Of a stretch of DNA of 64,000 nucleotides, positions 10,451-24,085 are shown piece after piece. Source of the stretch: Protopterus annectens (lineage: Eukaryota; Chordata; Ceratodontiformes; Protopteridae). The stretch covers positions 1,506,625,045 to 1,506,689,044 of the forward strand of contig NC_056744.1 of assembly GCF_019279795.1 (NCBI RefSeq). The letters run 5' to 3'. Every line of letters begins with the position of its first letter. Position 1 is the first letter of the stretch. A program made the translations under genes and the position numbers. The notes under the pieces were generated by a model that worked only from the letters and a program-made list of their open reading frames with translations, made no database searches and was not told the origin of the DNA.

Positions 10451-12441
10451 AAGCAAGCAGGCTAGCTAAAACAAAAGCGGAAAAAATAAAAATCAGAAAA
10501 ATAGCAGCTGAAAACGCAGCCATCTAGGCAGCTTCCATTCAATTTATCATTCCCACAACAGGTATGTGACATACATGTACATGTATTAGAATGTAGTACC
10601 TGATCCATCGTAATGTGATAGATGATGTAGAATGAGTTATATGTGCCATTAGGTGTTGTTGTGATGATGTTCAACTGAACAACTGCTGTGGACAATAGTG
10701 TTTGTCCCTGTGGGTAGAGGGTCATAGCTGATAACTGTGCAGGTCAGCACTGACAGACAGGATGTAAGCCATCATAGTGTGTGTTGTGTAATGGGGATTA
10801 TGTATATGACATAGCCAATAGCTGGAGGTGGAAGTAATGTCATTATGATGGACATGTGGGAGCCACAGAACATCACTGGCAGGATACCCAGGTGAATCTG
10901 TAATGTAGCATGCCAGAATGCCATAAGTGTGTAATAAGGTTACCTGCAAACAGGTCCCCCATATACCCCATTAATGTCCGGCTGTGTCCATATATGGCAC
11001 CTGTCTGTGTTTTAGCAAGGCAGAACAGTGCAGCTGTACAGGAAGGTGTTGTGGGATTGTGAAGCTGATGTCTGAATGCACCCCACATATAGGTATGCGT
11101 ATGTGTACATATGTCACATATATAATATATAAGGAGAAATGTATATCAGCATGTATGTCCAGAAATATACATATACCCATGTGTAGACATGTATATGTGT
11201 ACATATATATGAATTCACATATATCTACACATATATAGATATATACATATATGCACATGTCTACATATGTGCAAACACACACACAAAAAGATATGTATGT
11301 AAAGACATGTCCCCCTATATCGCTACCACAGTGATGTGGGCTATGTGCGAGGCAGCAGCACACTCAGCAATACACACAGATATCTACAGGTGGCAGTCTG
11401 TGCACCATGGATGGGTATGTCACATGTTAGTCCCTTCTTAGCACCACAATGCCCCCGTCTGTGAAGTATGCAATGGGAATATGGGGAAGTATGGCAGATA
11501 CACACATGGAGGTGGTCAGGATTGGTAGATATAGAGGACAGTTTACAGGGATGTATGTGACACATGTGGTAGGTAAACACCATGGATGGTGTGTGTGGTC
11601 TATGATGAAGACACCCCATGGTCCACAGTATGGGCACAATGGGAACAAGGCTCCCATCAACTGCCACTTATAATAGCAGTCCACATCCTGAAGGTGCCAG
11701 GTCTGGTGGCTGAGCAGGAGGAGCATGTTGGCCATGTGAATGTGTACTGGGTGCCTCAGACTGATGTAGTACATCCATCATGTGTCTGTGGAGCCTGGTA
11801 TGGAACAGACCCTAGACCTGAGCTCCGAGGACAGGAACATGGTGTGTGCCCTGAGGAGGGGGGCACCATCCCCTGGGGGGGTTCCACCTGAAGGTATTGC
11901 AGTAATAGTACATGAGGAGGACCCTGGTTGGCACACACATGTGATGTGGCCAGGTATCCTGGTCAGATGGGTGTGGATAGGTGGATCAGCTGGCCAATGG
12001 AACATATACCTGTTATTGTGTCACTGTTATAGTACATTTGTTGTTAGTAATAGTCTACACAATCCCGGTACATGTCCAACAGCATGCATAGATCCTCCCA
12101 GTAACACGGACTGTCAGATGTGCAGCAATCTCAGAGCAGGCATACCACTGGCATATATGTAACCATAGTGGCCCTGACAATGGCATGCAAGTGAATAGTC
12201 TGTAACAGGCCAGCAATGTTAGTGTCCACACGGGGGACATGGCTACAATCACATAGCAGAAGGTGTGGTACAATACAAAATCTGTCCAAACAGTAGTTAA
12301 GCTGTACCCATACCTAATGAGTTCTGTGTACAGTCTGTTGAAGCTGATATGGTGGAGGGGGTGACAGATATGTGTATTACGAACTGTGGTAACCTTGCTG
12401 TAGGAGTTGCTCAGGCCTGTTTCCATCTTCATGTCTTTCAG
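8400..12441. other. Non-coding part of the long unit, 5' of the Myb-like exon
   Basis: Well conserved with 56215-60156 in sequence, but open frames in one copy are broken in the other, so I call no gene. It includes a purine tract (GA)n at 10415-10445 that is shorter and broken in copy 2, and a stretch of 'acatatata' words at 11090-11260. Confidence 0.5.
10090..10445. repeat. Internally repeated block, first occurrence
   Basis: Similar to 20040-20400. The best-matching part, 'tgcagaggccatca-ctgatca' followed by 'gcatcacttac', agrees at all but a few positions over about 36 bp, with looser similarity on both sides including 'acatgatgt' and a following 'gagagag' tract. It suggests an old duplication about 9.9 kb apart. 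Confidence 0.5.
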
Positions 12442-12855
12442 GCAAGATGTCACACATCAGGTTACCCATGTATTCAGTGGAGGTGAATGAGGTCATTATC
12501 AACCACCTGGTTCAGCACTACCATGTTGTCTTTGTCAGGATAGCCCATGACCAGCAGGAGTGGACTGCCTTGTGGAATGATCTAGTCCACAGGGTCAATA
12601 ATGTCGGCCTGCATAACTGCAGTTATGAGCAGGTCTGGCATCATTGCAATGACCTGCGTCACAATGCCTGTCGGTGTGCTGCCGCAGTCCAGTGGGGTCA
12701 CCCCGCCAAGGGGGGGCCATGCCATCCATCCCCCCTGACACGTGTGTAGGAGCTCCTGGCTAGCCTTGTGGCACCTGCCCATCCAGAACACCATCAAACA
12801 TTGGACCCTTTCGTGGAGGTGGGTGTCACCCACACACCAGCCGAGAAGCATGCAG
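12442..12855 (+). pseudogene. Myb/SANT-like gene, exon 1, copy 1 (frameshifted)
   Basis: Harbinger elements encode a Myb/SANT-like protein that binds the element ends and brings the transposase into the nucleus. The exon follows an acceptor 'tgtctttcag' (AG at 12440-12441) and has an ATG at 12447. Its first ~75 residues form a SANT-like domain with 'SVEVNEVIINHLVQHYHVVF', 'EWTALWNDLVHRVNNVG' and 'SYEQVWHHCNDLRHN', the spaced Trp/Leu pattern of the MSANTD type. A frameshift near 12690 ends the frame early, at 12749. The donor at 12856 reads TTAAG where copy 2 keeps GTAAG, so splicing should fail as well. Confidence 0.7.
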
Positions 12856-14609
12856 TTAAGGACACAGGGCACATCAGAAGACCACTGTTTTGTAAATATC
12901 CACAGTGGTACAGGTAGATCATGCATATCTGACATGTCATACATATATTTTGTTGCTGCATTGTAGTGATAAACAGATGTGCAGATATTGTAGTATTGTG
13001 GGAATGTATGGTTGATGTATGGTAGTACTGCACCCAGCCTGTAGCAGTGCCACAAGTGTGGCTACTGACATTGCATCTCTCACCCACTTATGTAGGTCCC
13101 TCTGGGGTAACAACAAGGCAACAGCTGGTAGCTGGTGAGTATATCTTATGCAGATGCATGCCAACACACCGGACATGTAATGCTGATGGTATACTCCATG
13201 CATACATCAAACACACCTACCCTGAATGCATGCTGTACATGTGCATGGATTGCTGCTGTGAAATGCATGGTCTCACAGGTGCGACCATGATGGGGTATTG
13301 AAAAGGTATGTCACACATCTGCATGACAACTAACATCCTGTCATTGTGGAATGTGTCCACAGGGGGTAAGATACTGTTGGTAGACATGGCCTACAGTAGT
13401 CACATGTTCTGACCAACACCCATATAAAGTGCAACACCAATGTATATACCTGTAGGGCAATGGCAACTGCTGCTGAGATACACTATGGCATACAGCATTG
13501 CAATAGTCCACATTATCATCTGAGCCTAAGCTGCAACATGTGGTGTTCAGTGTATGGGATACTGCAAGCTGACACAAATGTGTAGGGCTTACCTGTCATG
13601 CATCTGCATAAAAGTGAGGGAGGGGGGTCTCAGCATGAAACACCAGTGCACTGCAGCAGGGATCCTAAGGATGGTAGGAATGGCTATATCTGCATATAGT
13701 CAGGTTCAGGACCTGTGGCAGCCGTAACCATACCCACGCTGCAATAGTGATGGAATTGTGTGAACAAGATGGGATATGCACATGAGTAGACCTTGCAATT
13801 ATGCAGAATAGGGGGACATGTGTAGGTTAGGCTGAACATACACTAGCAATTGCAAAAGGCCCATGCTGGTTTACCCCTGCCATGAGCAGTGACTGCTGTA
13901 ATACACACAACAAGAGGTGTGATTAACTGTCATGATAAGGGTGTGCACACATAAGCCCACATGATGTGTATGCATTGCGGTCAGCAGCCGCATGCCTAAC
14001 ACAATCTGTAGACACTGCATGTGAAAGTACAGGACATATGTTACATACTGGGCTTGTGTACTGCTAAGATATGCAGTGCTGTGGTCCCATGGCAGATCAC
14101 GGATGTGTGTGTAAAATCAATAAAGGTGTTTACACCCCCCCATAGCCATGGTATGCACTGATGGTTGTCAGTGTAAGCATTTCTGCAGTGATCATACATG
14201 GTCTGTTGATGCTGACAGCTGTAAATCAGGCATGAGGCATTCACCAATAACAACAGTCCACATAACATCCCAGGTATGTGTTGCTGAAACACATAGGGGC
14301 TGTGAGAGGTACAGCTGACATAACTGACACAGTACTACACATTCCACAATGGGTTATATACCTGTGAGTTGTGGTGCACAGTACATGGCAGGGTGCAGAA
14401 CAGTTGCACAGCAATATTGTGTACATGGGTGCAGTGGTATACAGGGGAAGGGGCATCACCTAGTCACATCACATGCATCATACACATGTATACTGTTGCT
14501 AGCATGGATTGAGTATAGCTGAATTGCATGCTGTTCTGTACCATATGCTCTACATGTTTGCAGATGGGTAATAGGAGGACTGTGTGTACGATCATTGTGC
14601 AACCTCACC

Positions 14610-14613
<4 letters not shown>

Positions 14614-14684
<71 letters not shown>
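14614..14684. repeat. (GT)n microsatellite
   Basis: About 70 bp of GT dinucleotide inside the presumed intron; it has a counterpart at 62309-62389. Confidence 0.95.
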
Positions 14685-14686
<2 letters not shown>

Positions 14687-15473
14687 ATCCTGGTGGTTAG
14701 TTAGTTTGCCTGCAGGGTCACTCTGGTGAAGTGGTGGGAAGTAGATGCATGTATAATGCATGTGTGCATGTGTGTGTGTGTGTGGGGGGGGGGCAATGTA
14801 TGCACATGTGTGATTGTGGGGTGTTCATACTTCTGTACCACCCTTTGGGACCATGCAGTACATGGACATGCAGTGCCACATTGCACACCAGGAATATCTG
14901 TCATGTACTCACAGGACAGCAAATAGTATAATATGGTCTATAGCATGGAACGGAACAGGCATCCAGAGGGAAGGTAGACTACAGGTACACACTTAATATT
15001 GCAGTCAGCAGGGAGGTCACCTACAACCCATGTATGCAGCTCTACTGATGCATTCGGGAAGTAATAGACAACACCAGGGAGTGTATCCAAATATTACAGC
15101 TGACACGTGATGGGCCAACGGAGCAGCATATCTGGCATGTACAGAGCATTACATGCACATGACACACCAGTGGGAGCTATATTGGGTACACCATAGTAGC
15201 CCAAACATATAGGGGTCATGCACATCATTCCGGCCATACAGAGGGTGCATACTGAATGACAGCATTGAGGCCATGTAACTCCACTACACACAGGTCAGGC
15301 AGGTAATGTAGCAACAGCCCTTGTGTTGTGCCCACTTCTCTGGGCATTTAGAGAACTGTGATGTTAATGAGTTGTATCAATGTTTGTATGTTAACAAGTG
15401 TGATGCAGGATGGGCTAACACATGGACATATATGTGGGACTGTCTGTAAAGCCATGGACAGGTAGGTATTACG

Positions 15474-15574
<101 letters not shown>

Positions 15575-15626
15575 GTTAAGCAATGCTGTACAGGTTTTAA
15601 AGTGTGGTTATTGTTTTCCCCCTCAG

Positions 15627-15829
15627 GTGATGAGGTGGGTCAGGGTTCCTCCTGCATCCAATCTGATGTAGGTGTCCATACAGACACCGATGATGATGAT
15701 AATGTTGAGGCACAGGTGGGGTTGTCAGGGTCCAACACTGCACCAACATTTGACACCCCTCTTTTAGCCACCCCACCCCCGCACACAGTTACAGTGCCTA
15801 TACACACACCCCATCACCAGTGGCCATAG
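15627..15829 (+). pseudogene. Myb/SANT-like gene, exon 2, copy 1
   Basis: Begins after a good acceptor. Joined in phase to exon 1 (the last G plus GT gives Gly) it reads 'GDEVGQGSSCIQSDVGVHTD', then an acidic 'TDDDDNVEAQV' run and a Pro/Thr-rich tail, ending at TAG 15827-15829. Copy 2 keeps the same frame, acidic run (longer) and stop. An acidic, low-complexity middle is common between the SANT domain and the C-terminal helix in these proteins. Both copies share the TAG, so the frame was either lost before they diverged or truly ends here. Confidence 0.6.
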
Positions 15830-16536
15830 CAGAGGGACAGATGGCATTAAGAGGCAGTGCAAAGGAAAGTGTGGTAACCATGCCTACTGTGTCCGGTCAC
15901 AGCGGGCATAGCCGGACACATGGCAGGCTGCCACATAGGCAGATGTCCCAGGGTGCTTGTGGTAGGGCCACTGGACATCATGCCCCTGGCATAATTGACA
16001 TAGCTGCAACCAGCAGAAGCATGTTCCAGGCTGTAATGGTGGTGCAGGCACATATTGAGCATTACACCAGACAGGGCCTTAGGCTGCAGACAGCTGCTCC
16101 CGCATCTTTAAGCGACAACATCCGTGAACTGTTGGGTGCCATCTGTGCTTCTATTGAGCAAGCAGATAGATGGCATGATGAAATGATGGCTCGCATCAGC
16201 TGTGGTGTGTCTATGCTTCAACATGTGGTGGGGATGCGGCGACACCAGCATGGATGTGGGCCATCAACACCAACAGCTGCCAGTCAACATGGTCATGCTG
16301 GGAAGCCAAGGGGCTCCTGTAGTGGCAGTAGCAGCCCCGGCAGTGCGGGGGTTGTGCTGTCCACACCACACCAGAGAAGGCCACGTGCACGTGGTCCTGG
16401 CCACTCCCTTGAGGGATGTGGTACCAGCAGACAAATGTCATCAGCAGGTGAGAGTAGCACTTCAACACCTGTACTTGCACGTGCCCATGGAACCCCTGGC
16501 AGGTACAGTCCATGTGTCCGTGGATGGAGGCAGTGA
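15830..16536 (+). pseudogene. Probable C-terminal part of the Myb-like protein, other frame
   Basis: An open frame continues from 15820 to 16536, shifted relative to exon 2. It carries 'SDNIRELLGAICASIEQADR' and 'WHDEMMARISCGVSMLQHVV', a predicted amphipathic helix of the sort found at the C-terminus of Harbinger Myb-like proteins, followed by a Ser/Gly/Arg-rich tail. Copy 2 has similar DNA at 63462-64000. An ancestral one-base shift near 15820 would explain the arrangement; an alternative is a further exon. Confidence 0.5.
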
Positions 16537-17304
16537 ACTGCACACCCTGCCAGGTATGGTCTGCAGCTGTCCATAAACACCTGTGTAGGTCAGCCACAAG
16601 GCAGAACTGTGAGCATACATACCCACACATTATGCAAATACACCTAGGGCAACTTCATACCTACATGCATACAGTATCACCTCAGCCAGCTCCCCAGAGT
16701 ACACACTTCACCCACAAACATGGTGTCAACTGTATGGCCCACCCTTGGCCTCTGGCAGACCAACACCATACTCTGTGAATATGATGATACCTGTGCCCAA
16801 TCCCTGTCATCCATACCATTGATGCAAGGACAGGCAGATATGGTTCTGATGCACATGGTGACTGTACACCAGTGTACCACAGTCCTGCAGTGTAACATGT
16901 TGTAGGGTGTAGAGTGTGAGGCATATTTGGAAGGTAGTGTAGCCATCCAGCAATGATGCCTTCTAGCTGTGAGTAACACTGCTTGGTTGTGGTCTCTAAA
17001 ATGATATGCAATTGTGTTGTATGTGTACATGTGTCAGCACAAGGATGGTCTTCAGTCATATTACACAACGGGGTATGTCACTGTGCTGACACCATGGCAG
17101 TGACATATCTGGGGTACAGTCTAACGCATTTCACAGGTTACTATACCGGTTATTGCCTGTGCCACATGAAAAGGTGGCCCACTGAGGCGTGTAAACTCTG
17201 CAACCTGATGTAGACCCATCCACATACACACACACTTTTACTTGCCAACACTGGGACTAGACCCCTACATAGCAATGTCATGATACTGATGTGTGTGGCT
17301 TACA

Positions 17305-17451
17305 TTGCGCAAACACTGCCTTAACCACTCTGTATCCAACAGACCTTGTTTTGCCAAGCAACAAAATGAACAGCCCTTGCAGGTCTTGAACTCAGGACCC
17401 TTTACACTGAAGTCACAACACTTAACCACTACACAATGACCACTGTGGAGA
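17305..17451 (-). repeat. tRNA-derived repeat, third copy
   Basis: On the minus strand it has 'tgtagtggttaagtgttgtg' (A-box-like) and 'tgagttcaagacc' (B-box-like), then 'tgcaagggctgttcattttg' and 'tggatacagagtggttaagg'. It shares its body with 7975-8091 and 55862-55990 and keeps more of the tRNA-like promoter than either. Confidence 0.55.
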
Positions 17452-17929
17452 CAGCTGTTGTTTTACAAATGTAGTTGTCATTACACATATTGAGAAGTAT
17501 TGAACAATTGCCTTTACTTCCTAGATTGTGTAGTCTTTGTCAGTAATATGACTGTTGCATCACATATGTTGTTTTATCATAGTGTACACATAGCAGATAC
17601 ATACTGTGGGATACATGTGGGATGGTCTACACAACCATGATGTTTACGCATGACAGGTATATGGTTGTATACATATCATAGGTGTATAGATGTCTATATG
17701 TACATACACAGGTATATACATACATATGTCTGTATACACATCTCTATATTGATACATATATATGGCCATGTGCACATCTCTTCATATGTAGATATGTATA
17801 CATACCTATACATATATGTATCTATACATATGTGTATATACAGATATACGTATATGTACATATAGATATATGTGTATATAGCTATATATGTATGCATATC
17901 CTATGTGTACAGATATGCCTAGTTATGTT

Positions 17930-17931
<2 letters not shown>

Positions 17932-17997
<66 letters not shown>

Positions 17998-18213
17998 GCT
18001 AGATATCTCTAACTATATGTGCATACATATCTATTCCGATATACCTACTACTTTTGATATATCTGTAGATATCCATACGTATATGTGCATATGTATCACT
18101 ATCTGTATATGTGTAGAAATATATTGCTCTGTATATGTATATATCTGGGTGTGTATATGTATATATATGTACATATACAAAGCCATGTATATATGTTGAT
18201 ATGTATATGTGTA

Positions 18214-18257
<44 letters not shown>

Positions 18258-18270
18258 TAGATAGATAGAT
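17932..18270. repeat. (AT)n tracts with (GATA)n end
   Basis: Pure AT at 17932-17994 and 18217-18255, the second followed by a short GATA run to about 18270. The DNA between them is AT-rich 'tatgtatat' words. Confidence 0.9.
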
Positions 18271-20039
18271 ATCTGGATGATTATATGTACAGATATTTTC
18301 ACCATATGCCTGGACATAGGGTGTAGCCTTACCCCAGCCGTTATAGTCCCAACTTCATAGTGCAAGTGGATGTCAGGTATGTATAGCATGTATATTAGTA
18401 GATTATTGCTACTGTAATTGGGATTGTGTTCACAGACATGTTGTGTTTGGGAGGTCACATCTGCTTTCTACATGTATGTCATTGGCTACTGAGAGAAACC
18501 TAAGGACATCATAGTAAAGTACCACTGCTAGCACGTAATACCCCTGTGGACTACAGCACAGATATTGGCCAATATATGTGGACATTTTGAAACACTCTTT
18601 ACAGTCCAGAGGTATACACAGAACCCCTTAGTGCAAAACATGTGTACCATGCATGACAATATGGATGTTAACAGCCATGTAGATGGGTATAACACATAAG
18701 AACAGGTATACATATGCCACCATAGGTTATGCATTTACACACCCCTGTCTGGCCTGACATGTAATAACCATTGGTACAGGGTGCCATGGCCACATACTAC
18801 CCACTAGCTATTGACATACATCTGTACAGCATCCCACTGCTCTGTCTGACATACATGACTGTTAAGGGAGGCCCGGCAGCAGTACATCTGGCAAGTATCT
18901 GCACATGACATCTCATTGGGTAAGTACACTAAGCTGCTAGGCATGTAACAATGCACTGTGCACTTTACAGGCAGACTGGCTCAGAACTGGCCTACATCTC
19001 ATACGGGAGAATATACATGTATCTGCATATATAGCAGGCTCTGCAGGCATGTCACAGCACAGGGTGAGATACACCTGTGTGAAAGAGCATGACCACAACC
19101 AATGTGAACACAGCCACAGCCACATATGGTAAGCTAGCATAAAATTACAGTATATAGACTATCTGTTCAACACCATCCTCATATGTGCCACTCACAGACT
19201 AACCCTACATATACTGGATTGCTACACAGTTTGGTCTGCTGGATGTCTGTGGTATGGGACATTTGTGTGTATGGCCCTACAAACATGTAAGCCAATATGA
19301 TAACATACAGTGGAGCAGCATGTAACATTGGATAGGAAGGGACCTATAACAATGACATCTACCAGAGTCTGTACACAGGCTAAAGAACATATTAACAGTA
19401 CACACACTGTTGACATTCACCATAGGTACACAGACCTCAGTACTGTATAAACGACCACAGAATGTCAAGGTTATGTCATCAAATATAACCCCTACTGTAC
19501 ATAACATGTGTTGCATTCTGATATCTCATTGGCTTGCTATCAGATATGATAATACTAATAATGGTGCACAGCACATATGCATCTCTTAATGCGTGACATA
19601 TGTACAAAAGTTGACATAGTTGTGGCTGGAAGCACATACACAGGGCCAGTATTGACATGTTGCTGTGATAACCTCATACGTTTACTGTTGTAACAGGATT
19701 TGTTGCAACATATGTCCTATGAGAGATATGAAGTCAGTAACTGCCATGGCTTTCACTGTCTTCAAACTGCAATCCTCACACTGCCTTCTGCAGATCACAG
19801 ATACATGCTCTGTGGGAAACACATGAAACCAAGGGCACAACACACTGCCCAGTCTGAAGATGACCCTGCAGATGTGGATTCCTCATAAACATAGAACTGA
19901 CATGGCAGGTATTAAAACATGTAGGACAGCCATATCCACACACACACACTGTTAAACCAACATTACTCTACATGCAGTACAGCAGCACTTACAGTCTGTA
20001 GTCAGGTCAGGCACATCCCCCTCCTGTGTGTTGCCCTAT

Positions 20040-20400
20040 TTCCATAGTGTATGTTGTTAGAGGTAAATCCGCAATCCATATGAGATGCTGTTTGCCAAAC
20101 AACAGGTCTAGTTCCTGCTCACAGTGAATGAAAAGGGCCAACACCAACATGATGTTCCTAGATACTGGAGTGTGTTTCCATGCAATTGGCTATGGGACTG
20201 TTACCACAGCTGTTCCACATGCAATCAGTTAGGGGAGGTCTGAAATTCATGCAGAGGCCATCAGCTGATCATGAGCATCACTTACAATACACATGCTGCT
20301 GCCTAAGCAAGGCAGGTGTGGGCCTCCACATCCACCAGAGAGAGGGGTGGGGGAGGCAGACAGAGGCAAAGACAAGTCAGGGAGGGGTGGGAGACTAAAA
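20040..20400. repeat. Internally repeated block, second occurrence
   Basis: Diverged partner of 10090-10445, in the same orientation. Together with the tRNA-derived repeat and AT-rich DNA it follows the same order as in the first unit, about 9.3-10 kb downstream. Confidence 0.45.
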
Positions 20401-21583
20401 CTTAAGCATGTTTGTGTCACACACCTACCAGCACAGGGTATCAGCCCCTGCCAACTGTGTTGTGCTATCCCATTTTTATGCAGTTATTGGATGTGCCACA
20501 TAAGTTACATGGTGTTGAGCCCTCAGAACATATATGTGATGGTGAGTGAAATCTACAACAGGGATATGGTAGCTATACAGTAGGTGTAGTACACATGCCT
20601 GTCCACATGTACAGTTGCTAGCAACAGCACAGCCACATTCTCACAGGGACACACACACACTGACACATTTAGCATGGCCAGGAATACAACCCATCACTAG
20701 TGAGATTGTCACAATACAATACCTTGCAGGTATCACATGTACCACAGGGGTCATACAGAGATGATATGGGCAAAGGGTATGGGGAGGTGTCTTGACATCA
20801 GACAGAAATGCTTCAGTATGCCAACGGGGGTTTTAGTGAGTGTGGATGTAATCATATGCATCATACAACACATAGACAGACAAACAGGGTGCCAGTACTG
20901 ACATACATGGGTGCATGGGTGTGTGGTGCCAACTGTGTCAGTTGGCTATACAAGGCTTGGTGATGGGTATACCTTGGCATCAGGCCACATGACAATGGTT
21001 AGCATTGTGGCTCAGAGCTGTGGTTTCTGCATTTTCCCACACAGGTGGGTTATGTATCCCCCATCCAGTCACCTGGGTGACTATTGTGTGTAGCCAATGT
21101 TGTGCATCACTTACTATGTATGTGTTCCTTAGTCCATGATATGGATGGTGTCTGGGATGTGCACACCTCCCACATTCATGTACAGTGGCATGTGGAACCC
21201 TACCTGGGGTGTCTGGCCCATGTTGTGTACACAGATTATCAGCAGATGTGCCAGTCTTGGCCATCTGTGGCAGGAACTGGTAATGGACGGTAGGTTTACC
21301 CTGCACCTACATAGATAGCATGCTAACAGCATTCCCTGGTGTCAGTGGCATCTGTCCATACAGGGCATGTTTTCAGGCATGGTATGTCCTTTGTGGGTCA
21401 CATGTGATGGCACCACAGGTGTCCAGTGGGGAACATGGGGAAGGTGCACTTTCTGCATGTATGTGCCTATTGGACAGATGGACAGGGTGCCATGCCCTCC
21501 GCAGCCCACTGCAATCACTCCATATTTACTATCAGTGGCCAATATGCAGTGTGCTACCCACATATTGTCTGTTGCCTAGGCAT

Positions 21584-21609
21584 ATGTGTGTGTGTGTGTG
21601 TGTGTGTCT

Positions 21610-21673
<64 letters not shown>
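21584..21673. repeat. (GT)n microsatellite
   Basis: About 90 bp of GT with two GTCTGT interruptions near its start. Confidence 0.95.
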
Positions 21674-21676
<3 letters not shown>

Positions 21677-21829
21677 GGACATGGGTTGAGAGTGTGCTCT
21701 TGGTAATACTGGGGTTGCTAACTGTGATTGCCTTGCCTTGATGTCATGTATGGGTATGGATTTGCACTCCAGCCTCTCGGCTATTTCACATCTGCTATCC
21801 CTGTATGGTGGACATTGTGATATATATTA

Positions 21830-23240
21830 GGGCACCATGGAGATTATTGGAGTACCTCTTCCCCAAAGGTGTATATCACATTGAATGACATCAGCAGGAT
21901 TGGCAGAGCAGGACATCCAACTTGTGAGTGCGGCTAGGCTAAAATGCAGTGCTCCCTAGACAGACAGTGCCACACAAACAAAGCATCCACAATTGACATG
22001 TGGGTATAGAACCCCTAACAGGTGTCTATATCACACTACAGCATGGAGCTGTTGTAGGACACAGCACGTGGATTGCTGGAGAACTCTTTCCCCAAAGGTG
22101 TATTTCACAATGAATGACATCAGCAGGCTTGCCAAATCAGGGCATTTGAAATGTACTGAGTGTGACTAGCCTAAAATGCATTGCTCCCTGCACGGACATT
22201 GGAACACACACAAAACATCTAGAATCGCCATGGGTGAAAATACAACCCTACCGGAGGTCTGTATCACACTACAGCAGTATGCAGTTACAGGACATGCTAC
22301 GGAGATTACTGAGCTACATTCTTCCCAGAGATGTATTTCTAGATGGATGACATTGTAGCCTTCCCAAAGATAAGCATTTGAATTGTAGGGAGTGTGACTA
22401 CTCTAAAAAGCATTGCTCTCTACACAGAGTCAGACAGACACACACATGTCATGTCTGGGATTAGAACAGCTACCTAACTAATTTATCACACTACATCTGT
22501 ATGCAGTTACAGGGCATGCTATAAATATTACTGGGTTACATCCTTCTCAGGGGTGTATTTCTAGGTGGATGACATCAGCGGCCTTGCCAAAGATAAGCAT
22601 TTCAATTGTAGAGAATGTTACTACCCTAAAAAGCATTGCTCTCTACACAGACAGACATGCACACAAAAGTGCCATGTCTAGGATTAGAATAGTTAACTAA
22701 CTAATTTATCATGCTACAGCAATATGCAGTTACAGGATGATCTATGGATATTACTGGGCTATATCCTTCCCAGGGGTGTATTACTAGGTGGATGACATTA
22801 GCAGCCTTGCCAAAGATGAGCATTTGAATTGTAGGGAGTGTGACTACCCTAAAAAGCATTGCTGTCTACACAGACAGACACACACACACTTGCCATGTCT
22901 GGGATTAGAATAGCTACCTAACTAATTTATCACACTACAACAGTATGGAGTTACAGGATGTGCTACAGAGATTACTGGACTACATTCTTCCGAGGGGTGT
23001 ATTTCTAGGTGGATGACATCAGCAGCCTTCCCAAAGATGAGCATTTGAATTGTAGGGAGTGTGACTACCCTAAAAAGCATTGCCCTCTACATAGACACAC
23101 ACAGTTGCCATGTCTGGGAATAGAACTACTGACTAACTATTTTATCACATTACAGCAACATGAAGTTATGGTACATGCCACAGAGATTACTGGACTATAA
23201 CTCTCCCAAGGGTGTATTTCACAGTGGATGACCTCAGCTG
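21830..23240. repeat. Tandem array, ~214-233 bp unit, about six units
   Basis: The landmark 'gatgacat' recurs at 21883, 22112, 22345, 22567, 22790, 23011 and 23225 (last copy 'gatgacct'). Each unit also has 'gtgtgactaccctaaaaagc', a 'cacagacagacacaca' segment, 'atcacactacag' and 'tgtatttctaggt'. The middle units are closest to each other and the edge units most diverged, as in a decaying satellite. There is no coding frame across units. Confidence 0.85.
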
Positions 23241-23879
23241 GCTTGTCATAGTAGAGCTATGGGGAGGGCAGGTGTGTGTTTATGGGCCATAACCCATTCA
23301 TCTGGAGGTTGACACACCACATGCGGGCACACACAGGGTCATATTTCACAGGTACATGTATACAGCTGCTAGATGACTACTTCTTTGTACAATCATGTTT
23401 CACAGTTGGCACATGCACCAATAGTCTGTAATGTTGACAGATACTGGTGGCTAGTATCTGCAGTGAGTGACATCTGAACCTCATGTGTTTGGGGCCCTTT
23501 CACTGTGTGTTGAGTGGGACAGGGCTGGATGGCTCCTTGTCACAGTCACCCTCTTCCACACATCTATGTATGTCTACCTTTGGCTTACTATAGTGTGTTG
23601 TCCTTACATATATGTCTGTATTCCTATCCACTGTGTGTGCAAGGCATGCATGGTGCATACTGACGAGTGTCTGCACTAACAACTGCAACTGCCAGATATG
23701 TCTGGTCCACTGGTGTTTGCAAACATGGCCTTCATGTGTTTAAGTGTGTGAGCATGCCCAGTATGGCCTTCTGTATTTAATGTGTGGATCGAGTCCAGGT
23801 AGTTTGTACTGCAGTGCTGACCTTGGTGTTGTACACTGACAGGTGGCATGCTGTTTCTGCAGGGTATCCATCAAGCATT

Positions 23880-24085
23880 TGGCATTGACTGTTCCTACAT
23901 TTCTGCATAGGATGGGGGGGCTCAGCAGACTATTTCCACATTTCCACACAGGATGAAGGGGCATACCTGACTGTTATCACATTACTACACGAGGAGCACA
24001 CCGGTCTATTTCTCCATTTCTACACAGGGTTGGGGGGCACACCTTACTGTTATTATATTACTATGTAGGATGTGGGGGGCACAAG
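23880..24085. repeat. Short imperfect tandem repeat, ~50-60 bp unit
   Basis: Four degenerate units with the pattern 'catttctacacaggatgggggggcacac' interrupted by 'ctgttatcacatt' (best seen at 23895-24080). They are too diverged to date. Confidence 0.55.

Larger units (their letters stand above)
16570..21800. other. Long non-coding stretch with microsatellites
   Basis: No convincing gene. It holds a tRNA-derived repeat (17305-17451), 'tatgtatac'-type AT-rich DNA (17640-18290), the second occurrence of the internally repeated block (20040-20400) and a (GT)n tract (21584-21673). The base composition resembles 8.4-12.4 kb. Confidence 0.5.

Noticed and set aside
10082-10452. Minus-strand gene in the 10.1-10.45 kb block ('DALDQVMASAP' is also hinted at 20.2 kb)
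   Set aside because: The DNA is conserved in copy 2 but the frame is not, and the 20.2-kb counterpart has stops. It is better explained as a repeated non-coding block.
21830-23240. CRISPR-like array (regular repeats of similar length)
   Set aside because: The units are contiguous ~225-bp repeats without unique spacers, in a vertebrate-type genome.
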